This document shows positions 35,822-47,646 of a DNA stretch of 64,000 bases, one piece after another. Every line of letters begins with the position of its first letter. Position 1 is the first letter of the stretch. The notes beneath the pieces are model-generated. The model was not told where the DNA came from, searched no databases, and saw only the letters and a list, made by a program, of their open reading frames with translations. The DNA comes from Calendula officinalis (lineage: Eukaryota; Streptophyta; Magnoliopsida; Asterales; Asteraceae): the NCBI GenBank assembly GCA_963853835.1, contig OY970827.1, positions 77,765,234-77,829,233 of the forward strand. The letters are read 5' to 3'. Position numbers and translations under genes: made by a program.

Positions 35822-37498
35822 TGTAACACCCGTATTTTTAAAACATCATTTAAATCATTTAAAATACATATTTCCCAATATATGACATATTGTCCAAAAT
35901 ACAGTTTAACAAAAACTTTAAAACCTTTATCAGAGTTTATAAAAATACGGTGTCACCAAGTATATCAAAACCATAGGCAACGGGATCTACCTAAGAGCTC
36001 CCGAACTAAGCATCTCTAGGTCACTTCTAGTGCAACCTTCTATCACTTCAACCTGTACCTGAGTACATAGCCACAAAAACAAATGTAGTACGTGAGACAA
36101 AATAGTCTCGTGAGATACATGGGTTTTAGACCCCAAAAATAATATCATTTCATAAATATATAAACATATATATATATACCACATCAATACCGTCTAGTCA
36201 CCCTATTGTGACCCTATCAATTTCTGCTCTCCTGGCAATCATATCTAACTATCGGGTTGCCCCCGAACTAGCTAGAGCACAATCATACCTAATACATAAA
36301 CATATATGTACTAGAATCACATTAATTTACTAACCGAAATCCATCGCCATTAGTAAGCTTCACATTAACTTATTAACCGAAATCCATCGCCATTAATAAG
36401 CTTCAAGATACCGGCAAGAGGGATTCGCCCAATCTACCGATACCTGCCTTACTCGCCGGAATACGTCCAGTTAGCAAGACCACTAACGTGGGTGAGTCGA
36501 TGGGAATCCACCCAACTGCCCCTCACTCCACACCTATCGTGGATGAGTCGATGGGAATCCACCCAACTGCCCCTCATTCCACCCTCTCATGACCGGGGGT
36601 CCCCCGCATCATCACATCATCTAATTCTTACCATAACTCATCAGTTATTCCAATCAAAGCCTTCGGCTATCACATCAATCATCAAACAAGTTAGTTATCT
36701 AATCATAACTATATATAACTAGTTCAACATAGAGTTAACGTACCTGTATCATGGTCCCGTGGACCCGATCTTTAGCAACTCACACGTACTTCTACATCTA
36801 TGAACCCCAGGAGGTCCATCCTTATTTATTCTCATAAGATACATTTCTTATTTATCGATAACATAATACTTTTATATCTTCTTGACTATAATACATATTT
36901 GTCATCAGTCAATTCATATTCATTTACATACATATTCGTTCCTCCCTCTTAATAGTAATTCTTACCCAATAGGTACTCATCACTGTAAATAATTACCGAT
37001 TGCTTTACTAATACACATTCATTAATAAGGTCTCATTATCCGTTCTTTTAATCAATAAACTTTATTATTATGATTCATTAATAAGGGTTTCATAATTACC
37101 TTAGTTATCATATTTACTTCCAATATCAACAATCATACTAGACATATTCTAGTATCACATTCTACTTACTTTCATACATTTTCAGTCACTATCTTTATCA
37201 AAATGTTTATTAATAAAGACCCATAAACTATCACATGTATTATCAAAACTAATTGCTATGTACTCTGTTTAAAAGTCTCATGGAGCTAGTTCCCGACCGC
37301 CATCCCGAGTTCGCGTCGCGAACTCCCTAAGGCAGCAGGGCTGCACTTTTTCTCCTTTGTCTCGACCCCGTTTCGTCCATAACTTTCTCATGCGAGGTCC
37401 AAATGACACGAAACCAATTCCTACGTTCTTTAAACGATTTATCCTTATTTATCATATTTTTATTCAATTTATTTATTTACAAATTTCGGGTCGTTACA
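35822..37498 (-). repeat. 3' LTR of element Q, internally deleted
   Basis: Collinear with the right LTR except that 'agtctcatg' joins directly to 'gagctagttc', removing what lies at about 42250-42911 in the other copy. It contains two tandem copies of 'gatgggaatccacccaactg' near 36500 and 36550. Confidence 0.88.
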
Positions 37499-38689
37499 AC
37501 TATCCACCCCTTAAAAAGGATTCCGTCCTCGGAATCACTAGAATTTCCAACCTATATTCACCCGAGCATTACGCTCTCATTTCCTTGTGGTCATTACCAC
37601 CAAACTTTCCTCATTCCTATTCCGTCAACATTACATATTCAAACATTCACTTAACTCCGATAAGTCCGAACGGTCAAGACCCACTTTAAAAACTCATAAT
37701 ACTCAAACGGGTCAAAATTTCACAATTTGACCAAAACACCGTCATTTTCTCGACCAATCCTTTCATTCTCATAACAATGGTATGACACATTCATGCCATT
37801 AACTAGTTGATTTAAACGAATGTCAAACTCTAGCTTTGACCCAACCGATATATCCCGACATTGGTATATCCCCACATCATCTATCCTTTGACTTAAGCAC
37901 AAAGTCAACTATACCTTAACATTTCCCTTTCTCGTTAAAGGTTCCATAAATCCTCCTTTCTTTACAATTTACCTTTAATTTATGATTCAAATACAGTCTT
38001 ACACTCGATTCCCAATTTCAACATTGAAATTACCCAACCGGGTCAAGTCGTATAAACCGACTACAATTCAATCAACCATCTCATCAACTTTTTCACAAAC
38101 ATATAATCGACACATTATGCTATCAATATTCGTTAGTAAATCAAAACGAGAGTCAAAGTCTATCTTAGACCAATTCAACCAATCACGGGTTGACTAACGT
38201 TGACTTTTACATAAAGTCAACCATACCTTTTCCAAACTAGCAATTTCAGTACACACGGTGTATTATCACCAACCCATCACTCTCAGTTCTACCCATTATT
38301 ACTTTCTCAACAATCGTCCCCGTTAATCTAAGGGTTACACCTTAACATAAGGTCACCATAACATTTACCGTTTCTTGACCTTCACCTGGTCACTCATACT
38401 ATCACTTAGTATTCTTTTCACCATCTTTGTATCACATTGATCAGCTTACATTACCGGTACTAGGCCACCTACCGTAATACGTCACGCACCCTTATACGGC
38501 GTACTATGTCTTGGTTACCACATGGTAATTTGCTCACTAGGAGTTTCTCTTTCTTTCTATTCTATAAATCGTAGGCATCCCCTACATTTACATGACCTAA
38601 ATGCAACCCGCATTTCAAGCCCAATTCTCATTTACCATAACATAATAGTAATACATCATTAACCACATGGTTCTACATTCATCATTTAA

Positions 38690-38875
38690 ACACATAAACA
38701 TATACACACACATATATATATACACATATATATATCACGCCAATTCAATCTAAACACCCCTATTGTGCACATATACAAACATGTGTATATGTCACACCAA
38801 TACCATCTAAACATCTCTATTGTGCACATATACAAACATATGTATATGCCACACCAATACCATCTGGTATCCATC
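38690..38875 (+). repeat. ~60-bp tandem repeat in interior of Q
   Basis: 'caccaat' followed by 'taccatctaaaca', 'attgtgcacatatacaaaca' and 'tgtatatg' recurs about every 60 bp, two to three times. Overlapping frames on both strands are products of this repeat. Confidence 0.6.
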
Positions 38876-40785
38876 CTTTCACATCACGTAGCTTTGCTAC
38901 TTTCTCACTCGTTCAATCACCCAATTATTCGTCATGCATTCTATTACCATTCACATAATATCACATTATCGTTTCTTTCATATCTAACATATCTCCCATT
39001 GGACATACTACTTAATACATTTCATATAATATTATCTTTCCATTATCATATGCCTCCCAAGGCCATCACATAATGCACATGCATTGTATCCCACGGGTAA
39101 CTAATAACATTCTCTAATTGGTATTTATTGTTTCACTTACACATTAACCGTCCTTAACCGGTTCATTTCCTTAACAATTTCCAAGACTTTTGTCACCGTC
39201 GGAGTAGCTACCACTACATTCCATTAGCCAAAAGAAATCACCGACCAATCCAATCATCCGTGAGTCAAACAATCGACTCCGGTCCACACTCACAACCAAA
39301 AGCCCAACACTCCGTGTTCTACTTTTACACATCGTGGGACTCCGAAATATTCCTTTTCAAATCGTAGTCTTACACTACGCTATGACGTACATTGTCACAC
39401 TTATTACTATGGCATTTTACCAATAATTGTCTTTTCACCCTTGACATCGAATTTATCAATATTATCACGAAACTTGCTATGGCTATGCGCCAACTTTTTA
39501 CTCAACCGTTTTCAACAATCAAAATTCGTCATTCCCGACACTTAATCTTTTCCACATAGTTTCCATTCATAAATTCTAAGGCATCACTATACTTTAGTCA
39601 TTCTTTCTTTTACCGTTCACGTATAATAACATTACATTGCGTATCCGGATTCCTGCCGAATATCAAAGTCCCATTTCCAAAGTTTCTATTTCTATAATTC
39701 TCATCCAACTAACAATCCTTACCAAGACTTAGTACTTCGTTATACTATCATTCTTTTGTTGACAACATCTACCATTCTCATGGTTCCCCCTTTTACACTA
39801 CATAGTAGCATCAACCCATATATCTTTACTACATGCGACACACCGGCCCATAATCATTTCAAATTTATGATTTCTATACTCATACTAACCGGGAAGACTA
39901 TTCCCGAAATTAAACCTCCACATCATGTAACTTATCTACAATTTCTATAGGCACCAATTCGTGCAACAACAACAATTAAGTCATAATCTCAAATCATTTA
40001 TCTTACCCAAGATCTCTGAGGCGGCCCTTCCGGGTCAACTCCCCATTCCAACTCACTCGTGAGTTCCTTTCACAACATTTTGTATCGTGCTCTCCTTCAC
40101 ATAGTTTCATACAACACATTCCACCGTATCAACACCTCATCCTTCAATAATGGTGACGTCAATGTCGCCATATCATTCTTGCTTCATTTGCTACTCTCTA
40201 GCACTTGCCAACTCTACCGAATCCACCACATCATGACCTTCGGTTCAAATCTTCCGAATTACACAACAGTTTTACACGCTATGAAAGTCTTACACAACTT
40301 ACTTCCATTTCTTCCGACTATGTTTTGCTACCTTTTAAGTAGACACTTCCCACTACGGGATTCACCATTCGATTATTCTTCCTTCATTTGGGTATTGGAA
40401 TCATTCCACCTACCCTCATTCGTAACTCTTTCCAATTTAGTGGAGTTCGTCCACTTTTCACATTTATTCTTTCGCCATACCAACATATCCAACCAGCAAG
40501 GTTCAAACGGTCAGCTCAACAGTTGAAAACAACACAGTTAGATCAAATTATGGCATTTCTCATAGGGATCGGCCCTATCATACTAATCCCCCTACGGTCT
40601 CAAAAGACTCACATTGCACATTGCATAACAACTTCTATAGGTCCCCCTAGGTTCAACCCTAAACTTAACATAAGTCTCAAGGTCAACCTATCGATCTCAA
40701 GGAATCTTACATTCCTATTGCTACAGTCTAAGACTAGGATGGACATCCAACCTAATTCACTTAAACTATAGCTCTGATACCAAGT

Positions 40786-43124
40786 TGTAACACCCGTATT
40801 TTTAAAACATCATTTAAATCATTTAAAATACATATTTCCCAATATATGACATATTGTCCAAAATACAGTTTAACAAAAACTTTAAAACCTTTATCAGAGT
40901 TTACAAAAATACGGTGTCACCAAGTATATCAAAACCATAGGCAACGGGATCTACCTAAGAGCTCCCGAACTAAGCATCTCCAGGTCACTTCTAGTGCAAC
41001 CTTCTATCACTTCAACCTGTACCTGAGTACATAGCCACAAAAACAAACGTAGTACGTGAGACAAAACAGTCTCGTGAGATACATGGGTTTTAGACCCCAA
41101 AAATAATATCATTTCATAAATATATAAACATATATATATATATATATACCACATCAATACCGTCTAGTCACCCTATTGTGACCCTATCAATTTCTGCTCT
41201 CCTGGCAATCATAGCTAACTATCGGGTTGCCCCCGAACTAGCTAGAGCACAATCATACCTAATACATAAACATATATGTACTAGAATCACATTAATTTAC
41301 TAACCGAAATCCATCGCCATTAGTAAGCTTCACATTAACTTCTTAACCGAAATCCATCGCCATTAATAAGCTTCAAGATACCGGCAAGAGGGATTCGCCC
41401 AATCTACCGATACCTGCCTTACTCGCCGGAATACGTCCAATTAGCAAGACCACTAACGTGGGTGAGTCGATGGGAATCCACCCAACTGCCCCTCACTCCA
41501 CACCTATCGTGGATGAGTCGATGGGAATCCACCCAACTGCCCCTCATTCCACCCTCTCATGACCGGGGTCCCCCGCATCATCACATCATCTAATTCTTAC
41601 CATAACTCATCAGTTATTCCAATCAAAGCCTTCGGCTATCACATCAATCATCAAACAAGTTAGTTATCTAATCATAACTATATATAACTAGTTCAACATA
41701 GAGTTAACGTACCTGTATCATGGTCCCGTGGACCCGATCTTTAGCAACTCACACGTACTTCTACATCTATGAACCCCAGGAGGTCCATCCTTATTTATTC
41801 TCATAAGATACATTTCTTATTTATCGATAACATAATACTTTTATCTCTTCTTGACTATAATACATATTTGTCATCAGTCAATTCATATTCATTTACATAC
41901 ATATTCGTTCCTCCCTCTTAATAGTAATTCTTACCCAATAGGTACTCATCACTATAAATAATTACCGATTGCTTTACTAATACACATTCATTAATAAGGT
42001 CTCATTATCCGTTCTTTTAATCAATAAACTTTATTATTATGATTCATTAATAAGGGTTTCATAATTACCTTAGTTATCATATTTACTTCCAATATCAACA
42101 ATCATACTAGACATATTCTAGTATCACATTCTACTTACTTTCATACATTTTCAGTCACTATCTTTATCAAAATGTTTATTAATAAAGACCCATAAACTAT
42201 CATATGTATTATCAAAACTAATTGCTATGTAATCAGTTTAAAAGTCTCATGTACTCACCTTAGCAATAAAGTGCTCAAACCGTATCCTTTACGTCAGTTT
42301 CCTTGCTTTACAATTCGGTCAACCTTCCAAGACCTCACCAAACGCCTAATACAATAATCACAAGATTATCAATATCACATACTACTACCAACATGTCCAT
42401 CTATCTCTAGATAACCCTCAAATAATCATTTCCCCCAATTATGGTGGTTTACCAAACCCTGGGTTTAATCAACCCTTAAGATTCTTACAAATCATAATCA
42501 TACACTTGTTTCCTTTGTTAATATATCATCTATTAAGTGTATACATCACTTATATCACCATAACCCGTAACCCAAAGAGCTAGGGCTTCAAACCCATACA
42601 CCCAAATACATAGATCTTAAGCTACAAAGATCAAAGAGTGAAGATATACCTTTAATCTTCAACTAGGAGTGAAATCTATCAAAGATTTGAGAAGAAATCA
42701 ACCAAGATCTGCACTAGAGCTCCAAAAATTGCCAAAGAGGTTTCTAGGGTTTGAAAATAGCACAAATGGCTGAAAACCCGATTTTAAATGCTGCCAGACC
42801 AAAGATCACGACGCGAACAATAGTTCGCGTCGCTAACTATGCGATTTCCATAGTTCGCGATCGCTAAGCAGGCGTGAACTTCATCGCGACCAGTAGCCAA
42901 ACTCCCTGGAGCTAGTTCTCGATCGCCATCCCGAGTTCGCGTCGCGAACTCCCTAAGGCAGCAGGGCTGCACTTTTTCTCCTTTGTCTCGACCCCGTTTC
43001 GTCCATAACTTTCTCATGCGAGGTCCAAATGACACGAAACCAATTCCTACGTTCTTTAAACGATTTATCCTTATTTATCATATTTTTATTCAATTTATTT
43101 ATTTACAAATTTCGGGTCGTTACA
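40786..43124 (-). repeat. 5' LTR of element Q, full length
   Basis: Lies beside the primer-binding site. Its extra segment holds several self-complementary words such as TTCGCGTCGCGAA and AGTTCGCGATCGC near 42800-42950. Confidence 0.88.
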
Positions 43125-43209
43125 CTAACCTTCGCATATTGCCGACTGAGGCAACATGTGTTCTTGTTTCATTCATTTTGCCCTTCCCTTTGTCAGTTTT
43201 GTTGTTCAT

Positions 43210-44637
43210 CTGTCAAATATAACATAGAGTTATCAACCCTGTGACGACAATATGTGAAGGTATGTGAACCCAAATTAAAAACAATAATAATAAGTACCTG
43301 TACTACCTGTACAGTTTTGATGCAGCCATGATTCTAAAAAAAAGTCATATAGGGTTTTGGGGTGACTTTTAACCCAGTAGACCATTTGAGTCAATATTAA
43401 AAAAACCATGTTTATACTATTTTCAAAACTGTTGTGAATACTGTTTTTGGAAGAATTTATTTTGTTGAAACTAATATATGCAGTCAAAACAAACTGCCTA
43501 ATTTAATTAGGCAGATCTAAATATTAACTGTTTATATTTTGTTTCAAAATAAGCTTCATCTTTCTTTCTGTTTATTTCATGAAGGTTGATACAAAAAACG
43601 AATTTAACCTCTGTACCAGGTCGATTTGTTAATATGTTAATACAGTTTGTTAAAATAAATGTGCTAATCAATATTGACAGTATGCTGTTTAACGTGTTAT
43701 GTCAGGCCTAATTTTTTTTTTTGTGAAGACTTCTTTGTGTTTGTTTTGATTTATGTGAAGACTTATTTGTGTTTGTGAAGACTTCGTATAAAAATATTCT
43801 TGAAAATAACGTGTTATCAGAATTGGACAAAGCATTTGACTGAAGGCATACCTTGTGTTCTGCTGCAGAATACCAAAGCTTGGAGCGTATGAATTAAGAA
43901 GGAGCAAACTTTGTATTCGAAGTGTATGGTTGGACACCTTGTAACCCTGCTTATATAATGAAGAGGTAAATACTGAAATCCCCGAAATTTCGTTAAGGTA
44001 GTTTTGGTATTATCATAAATACGGTTAAATTCAAATAATGGAAAATATTTTAAATCCGGATTCCCTCACATTTATCTCCATAAATTTTAAACCGATGGTG
44101 TTTCCTAAAATCTAATATAATGAGAAAATACAGTTACCTTATACCAAATCATTTGTTTTAGAAAACTATTTGTGGCTTTAAATTCGGGTTCTATAACAAA
44201 TGTCGTTTCCTAAATTTTGGCCGTGTGATTTGATATAAAAAAATAGATAATCCGTTTTTTATATAAAAAAATCAATTGTTTAGGAAACGATTTATGGGTT
44301 TAAAAACGGGTACTATAACAAACAATGTTTCCTAAAAGTTTGCCACTAAATTTGTTAGCAAATAATTTATTGGAATGAAGGTGTAATTCGAAAATCACAC
44401 ATTATGGAAACGATTTCTGCTTTAAAAACGGATAATATAACAAAAAAATGTTTCCTTAAAATTCGCAACTACCATTGTTAGCAGATAATATCTTGGAATG
44501 GTGTATAATTCGGAAATTAAATGGTTGTGCTGACGTGGACATAATGGTTAGTTACACATCAGTATTGATAGCCAATTGGATGCCTGCGTAATGACATGTG
44601 GCGAGGTAAACTCATGTCCAAGCTGCATATTAAGTGT

Positions 44638-44640
<3 letters not shown>
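43210..44640. other. Upstream flank of the RPA relic, no gene seen
   Basis: AT-rich sequence that may be the 5' part of the RPA-carrying Helitron, but no TC-type 5' end could be recognised. It contains the 123-bp tandem repeat described separately. Small frames here have no domain. Confidence 0.4.
44038..44460 (-). repeat. 123-bp tandem repeat, three clear copies and one decayed
   Basis: 'gaaacgattt' or 'gaaaactatt' starts copies at 44161, 44284 and 44407, exactly 123 bp apart. Each continues with 'tttaaaaacgggtactataacaaa' variants and ends 'tgtttcct'. A fourth, weaker copy begins near 44041. 'ggaaac' at the start and 'gtttcc' at the end make each unit partly palindromic. Confidence 0.75.

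Positions 44641-44704
<64 letters not shown>
44641..44704. repeat. (AT)32 microsatellite
   Basis: A perfect AT dinucleotide run of 64 bp, self-complementary and likely polymorphic. The isoleucine/tyrosine frames on both strands are artefacts. Confidence 0.95.
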
Positions 44705-44706
<2 letters not shown>

Positions 44707-45676
44707 ACAACGTAATACCATACGAATAGCATGTTATAACATTTATTCGTTAAGTGCTTGTTGGATAAAGCATGCATGTTTAGGGCGTAAGTTTAACTGG
44801 GTGACGCGTGTTTTGTTAAAGTCTATGATTTTGCTTGTTACGAGTGCAATTGATGGTGATATAAGTTGGGGGAAATGTCCATATTTTTGTTATGTCACTT
44901 TTTGTCGAGATGGTTCATCGCTATGCTTTTGATTTTAAGCCTAAAATGTTGTTTTTATGGGTTCTACTTGGCGCGCTTTGAGACCACATAGTAGTTTTTC
45001 GATATGATTGTTTTATTTGATGCAAGAAAACAAGACTAAAAAAACCAAAAATAATTTCATATTTGAGTAATCATTGTATTGCCATTGAGTGTGACGGATT
45101 TTATGGAAGGATGTGATACTTATAAGTCTTTTTAAAATATATACAATTTGCTTTAAAACTAGTACAGTGTGATGTATTAATATATTTTTGTGGTGTAGAT
45201 ATCGTCCTTTTAAAATGCTTTGGATGCATTCAACATAATTGGTAGTTCAAATATCAAAGTCATACATCATAATATGCTACAAGTTTATCTTGATTCAAAG
45301 GTGTATAGTTTGCTTACAAAGTATCAATTTGATAGTGAAACAAAGAAAGATGTCACTTCTAAACAAATAGACAAGTTCCATCTCCCATATCCCATTTTTG
45401 AAATCAATGCATATTATTTTGTCATGATACACGATCTTAGTTCGGTTACCATGATAATATTTGATGTTTTACTTTACATGGTTCTACTCGATCACCGTGT
45501 ATAGCCATGATAAACAAAAGTTTATCGTGTAAAAAACTAATGTAATCCACAACACATGTAATAAAAAATACATAGTAGAATGAAACTTAGCTAGAGGTGA
45601 CAATTTCATTTCGTTTACTTTTGATTTGACTGATTTTAGTTATGTTTACCCATGTCATTTTAATCGTAAAATCAAT
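44705..45676. other. Intergenic DNA with one unassigned 94-residue frame
   Basis: A plus-strand frame at 45220-45504 has no recognised domain and no supporting context; I do not call it a gene. The rest is AT-rich and featureless to my reading. Confidence 0.4.
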
Positions 45677-45681
45677 AAATC

Positions 45682-46016
45682 TGATAGAAGACCAGTTCGA
45701 GATGGTCAATCTCCCAAGATTATAACCAATTCGAGATGGCTAATCTCCTAAGAAACTAAGAAAGAAACTAAAACACTTTTAATAAACTTTTTCTTCTCTA
45801 CTCCTTTTCAAAGAAATAACAATTACATATATAGGATAGTTTGTAACCAACCCACTACTTCCACTAACTATTACCACTAGCTTATAATTAACCAACTAAT
45901 TTGACTAATTAAACTAACTTACATAATTTGAATTACTAATAATAAATTGCTAACTAACATTAAAATACTAATTGAAATACTAACTAATGAAATATAAACA
46001 TGTCTAGCACGTATCA
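45682..46016 (-). repeat. LTR a of the miniature element array
   Basis: 335 bp; outer left LTR, next to aaatc. Confidence 0.88.
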
Positions 46017-46028
46017 ATACTCCACGTC

Positions 46029-46640
46029 TTAAAAATGAGCCTTGTCCTCAAGGCTCACATTTTTGTAACTTAGATCATGTGGCTTCCAAGGTGGTTCGTG
46101 TTCAGATTCAACAAAAACAAACTTTGGTGGATGACAACGGTGACCGGGAGGAAATGTCTCCAAGCAACTAAAGATGACTAACATGTCCTTGATGAGTAGG
46201 GGAATGAGAATTCGATTGCCAACAATATTGATGGTACATGAGGTGGGCATATCAAACAACTTAACCATGGGTCGTTCAGGGTTTAGAGTATGGATTTGTT
46301 TTATATTGTTATTTGTTGATGGTGTGAAGTTTTGTTGTGTGTTTGGTGGTGGGGGCGGCAATGGCGGTGGAGAAGTTTCGCAGGTGACCTCTATGTCGGT
46401 ATTGGTGATACTTGTGGCGATATTAGTTAGGGGAGAGAGATCTTGGATGGTGAGGTTAGTGTTGTTCTTGGTTATGGCATTAAGAAGATTGGCGATAATG
46501 GTGGTTTGACTGGCGATATTGTTCGAGATAATTGCAAGATTGGTGTTAATTGAAGTGAAAACGGTGACCAACTTACCCATGGTTTCGGCGAAGGTTGCCA
46601 TGGATTCTTCGTGGGTTGGCGGGTGATGTTTTGGAGGCAT
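46029..46640 (-). CDS. Short retrotransposon ORF, copy 1 (gag start fused to polyprotein tail?)
   Basis: An intact frame filling the interior. The likely start is the MPPKHH methionine (46640). An upstream in-frame ATG (46664) lies exactly at the LTR border inside the primer site and is less likely. The N-terminal part (HEESMATFAETMGKLVTVFTSI) looks like the short helical start of a plant gypsy gag. A PPPLPPPPP run sits in the middle. The C-terminus ends WKPHDLSYKNVSLEDKAHF, reminiscent of the final residues of gypsy polyproteins ('LEDK'). I infer an internal deletion that joined the two ends of an ancestral polyprotein. There is no protease, reverse transcriptase, integrase or zinc knuckle. 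The function of the product, if any, is unknown. Confidence 0.55.
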   Translation of the reverse strand: MPPKHHPPTHEESMATFAETMGKLVTVFTSINTNLAIISNNIASQTTIIANLLNAITKNNTNLTIQDLSPLTNIATSITNTDIEVTCETSPPPLPPPPPNTQQNFTPSTNNNIKQIHTLNPERPMVKLFDMPTSCTINIVGNRILIPLLIKDMLVIFSCLETFPPGHRCHPPKFVFVESEHEPPWKPHDLSYKNVSLEDKAHF

Positions 46641-46664
46641 GAGATGATTGAATGAAAGCACCAT

Positions 46665-46998
46665 TGATAGAAGACCGGTTCGAGATGGTCAATCTCCAAG
46701 AATATAGTCAATTCGAGATGGCTAATCTCCTAAGAAACTAAGAAAGAAACTAAAACACTTTTAATAAACTTTTTCTTCTCTCCTCCTTTTCAAAGAAATA
46801 ACAATTACATATATAGGATAGTTTGTAACCAACCCACTACTTCCACTAACTATTACCACTAGCTTATAATTAACCAACTAATTTGACTAATTAAACTAAC
46901 TTACATAATTTGAATTACTAATAATAAATTGCTAACTAACATTAAAATACTAATTGAAATACTAACTAATGAAATATAAACATGTCTAGCACGTATCA
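46665..46998 (-). repeat. LTR b (shared middle LTR)
   Basis: 334 bp; serves as LTR for both interiors. Confidence 0.88.
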
Positions 46999-47010
46999 AT
47001 ATCCCACGTC

Positions 47011-47622
47011 TTAAAAATGAGCCTTGTCCTCAAGGCTCACATTTTTGTAACTTAGATCATGTGGCTTCCAAGGTGGTTCGTGTTCATATTCAACAAAAAC
47101 AAACTTTGGTGGATGACAACGGTGACCGGGAGGAAATGTCTCCAAGCAACTAAAGATGACTAACATGTCCTTGATGAGTAGGGGAATGAGAATTCGATTG
47201 CCAACAATATTGATGGTACATGAGGTGGGCATATCAAACAACTTAACCATGGGTCGTTCAGGGTTTAGAGTATGGATTTGTTTTATATTGTTATTTGTTG
47301 ATGGTGTGAAGTTTTGTTGTGTGTTTGGTGGTGGGGGCGGCAATGGCGGTGGAGAAGTTTCGCAGGTGACCTCTATGTCGGTATTGGTGATACTTGTGGC
47401 GATATTAGTTAGGGGAGAGAGATCTTGGGTGGTGAGGTTAGTGTTGTTCTTGGTTATGGCATTAAGAAGATTGGCGATAATGATGGTTTGAATGGCGATA
47501 TTGTTCGAGATAATTGCAAGATTGGTGTTAATTGAAGTGAAAACGGTGACCAACTTACCCATGGTTTCGGCGAAGGTTGCCATGGATTCTTCGTGGGTTG
47601 GCGGGTGATGTTTTGGAGGCAT
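47011..47622 (-). CDS. Short retrotransposon ORF, copy 2
   Basis: A near-identical twin of the frame at 46029-46640, also 211 residues from the upstream ATG, with only a handful of substitutions (for example ASQTT versus AIQTI, and ESEHE versus EYEHE). No stop or frameshift separates them. Either the array duplicated recently or the frame is under constraint; two copies cannot decide this. Confidence 0.55.
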   Translation of the reverse strand: MPPKHHPPTHEESMATFAETMGKLVTVFTSINTNLAIISNNIAIQTIIIANLLNAITKNNTNLTTQDLSPLTNIATSITNTDIEVTCETSPPPLPPPPPNTQQNFTPSTNNNIKQIHTLNPERPMVKLFDMPTSCTINIVGNRILIPLLIKDMLVIFSCLETFPPGHRCHPPKFVFVEYEHEPPWKPHDLSYKNVSLEDKAHF

Positions 47623-47646
47623 GAGATGATTGAATGAAAGCACCAT

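Larger units (their letters stand above)
35822..43124 (-). mobile_element. Non-coding LTR retrotransposon 'Q' (LARD-like)
   Basis: LTRs at 35822-37498 (1677 bp) and 40786-43124 (2339 bp) start TGTAACACCCG and end GTCGTTACA on the plus strand. The target duplication ctaac lies at 35817-35821 and 43125-43129 within the RPA exon. The primer-binding site, complement of TGGTATCAGAGC, is at 40771-40782. The purine tract (plus-strand 'tccaccccttaaaaagg', 37503-37519) with the upstream 'cgaggacggaatcc' motif abuts the left LTR, so the element runs on the minus strand and resembles gypsy types. The 3.29-kb interior encodes no recognisable gag or pol. The left LTR has lost about 660 bp relative to the right one. 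Confidence 0.9.
33175..43209 (-). pseudogene. Decayed RPA70-like ssDNA-binding protein gene (Helitron cargo), split by element Q
   Basis: Ten exons can be followed on the minus strand: 43209-43125 joined to 35816-35748, then 35606-35449, 35368-35095, 34993-34897, 34815-34688, 34563-34475, 34397-34259, about 34063-33940, 33839-33518 and 33451-33175. Most have GT/AG borders and matching phases. The product has the order of replication protein A large subunits. There is an N-terminal OB fold (KKITPISEIDFG, IRKELMHKYEPL) and a second OB region (DVIGSVVGICDIET, FWEAWATMWDD). A C-terminal OB fold with a CKKC...CADH zinc finger and FKVILRLIDETGTA follows. It is dead: element Q sits in exon 1, a TAG interrupts the zinc finger (34020-34022), the last exon shifts frame near 33288-33306, and the frame is not kept at the 34475/34397 junction. 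Such proteins bind single-stranded DNA. Confidence 0.82.

Noticed and set aside
40059..40771. Frames of 155 and 127 residues inside element Q
   Set aside because: They run antisense to the element, lack gag/pol motifs and reflect the C/T-rich composition of the strand.
44559..44932. Frames with poly Ile-Tyr across the AT microsatellite
   Set aside because: Artefacts of (AT)32 on both strands.
45220..45504. 94-residue plus-strand frame
   Set aside because: It is the longest frame in its interval, but I see no family motif, promoter or splice context; it could be chance in AT-rich DNA.
46174..46509. Plus-strand frame opposite the miniature-element ORF (also at 47156-47491)
   Set aside because: Antisense shadow; the minus-strand frame has the correct position relative to primer site and LTR.
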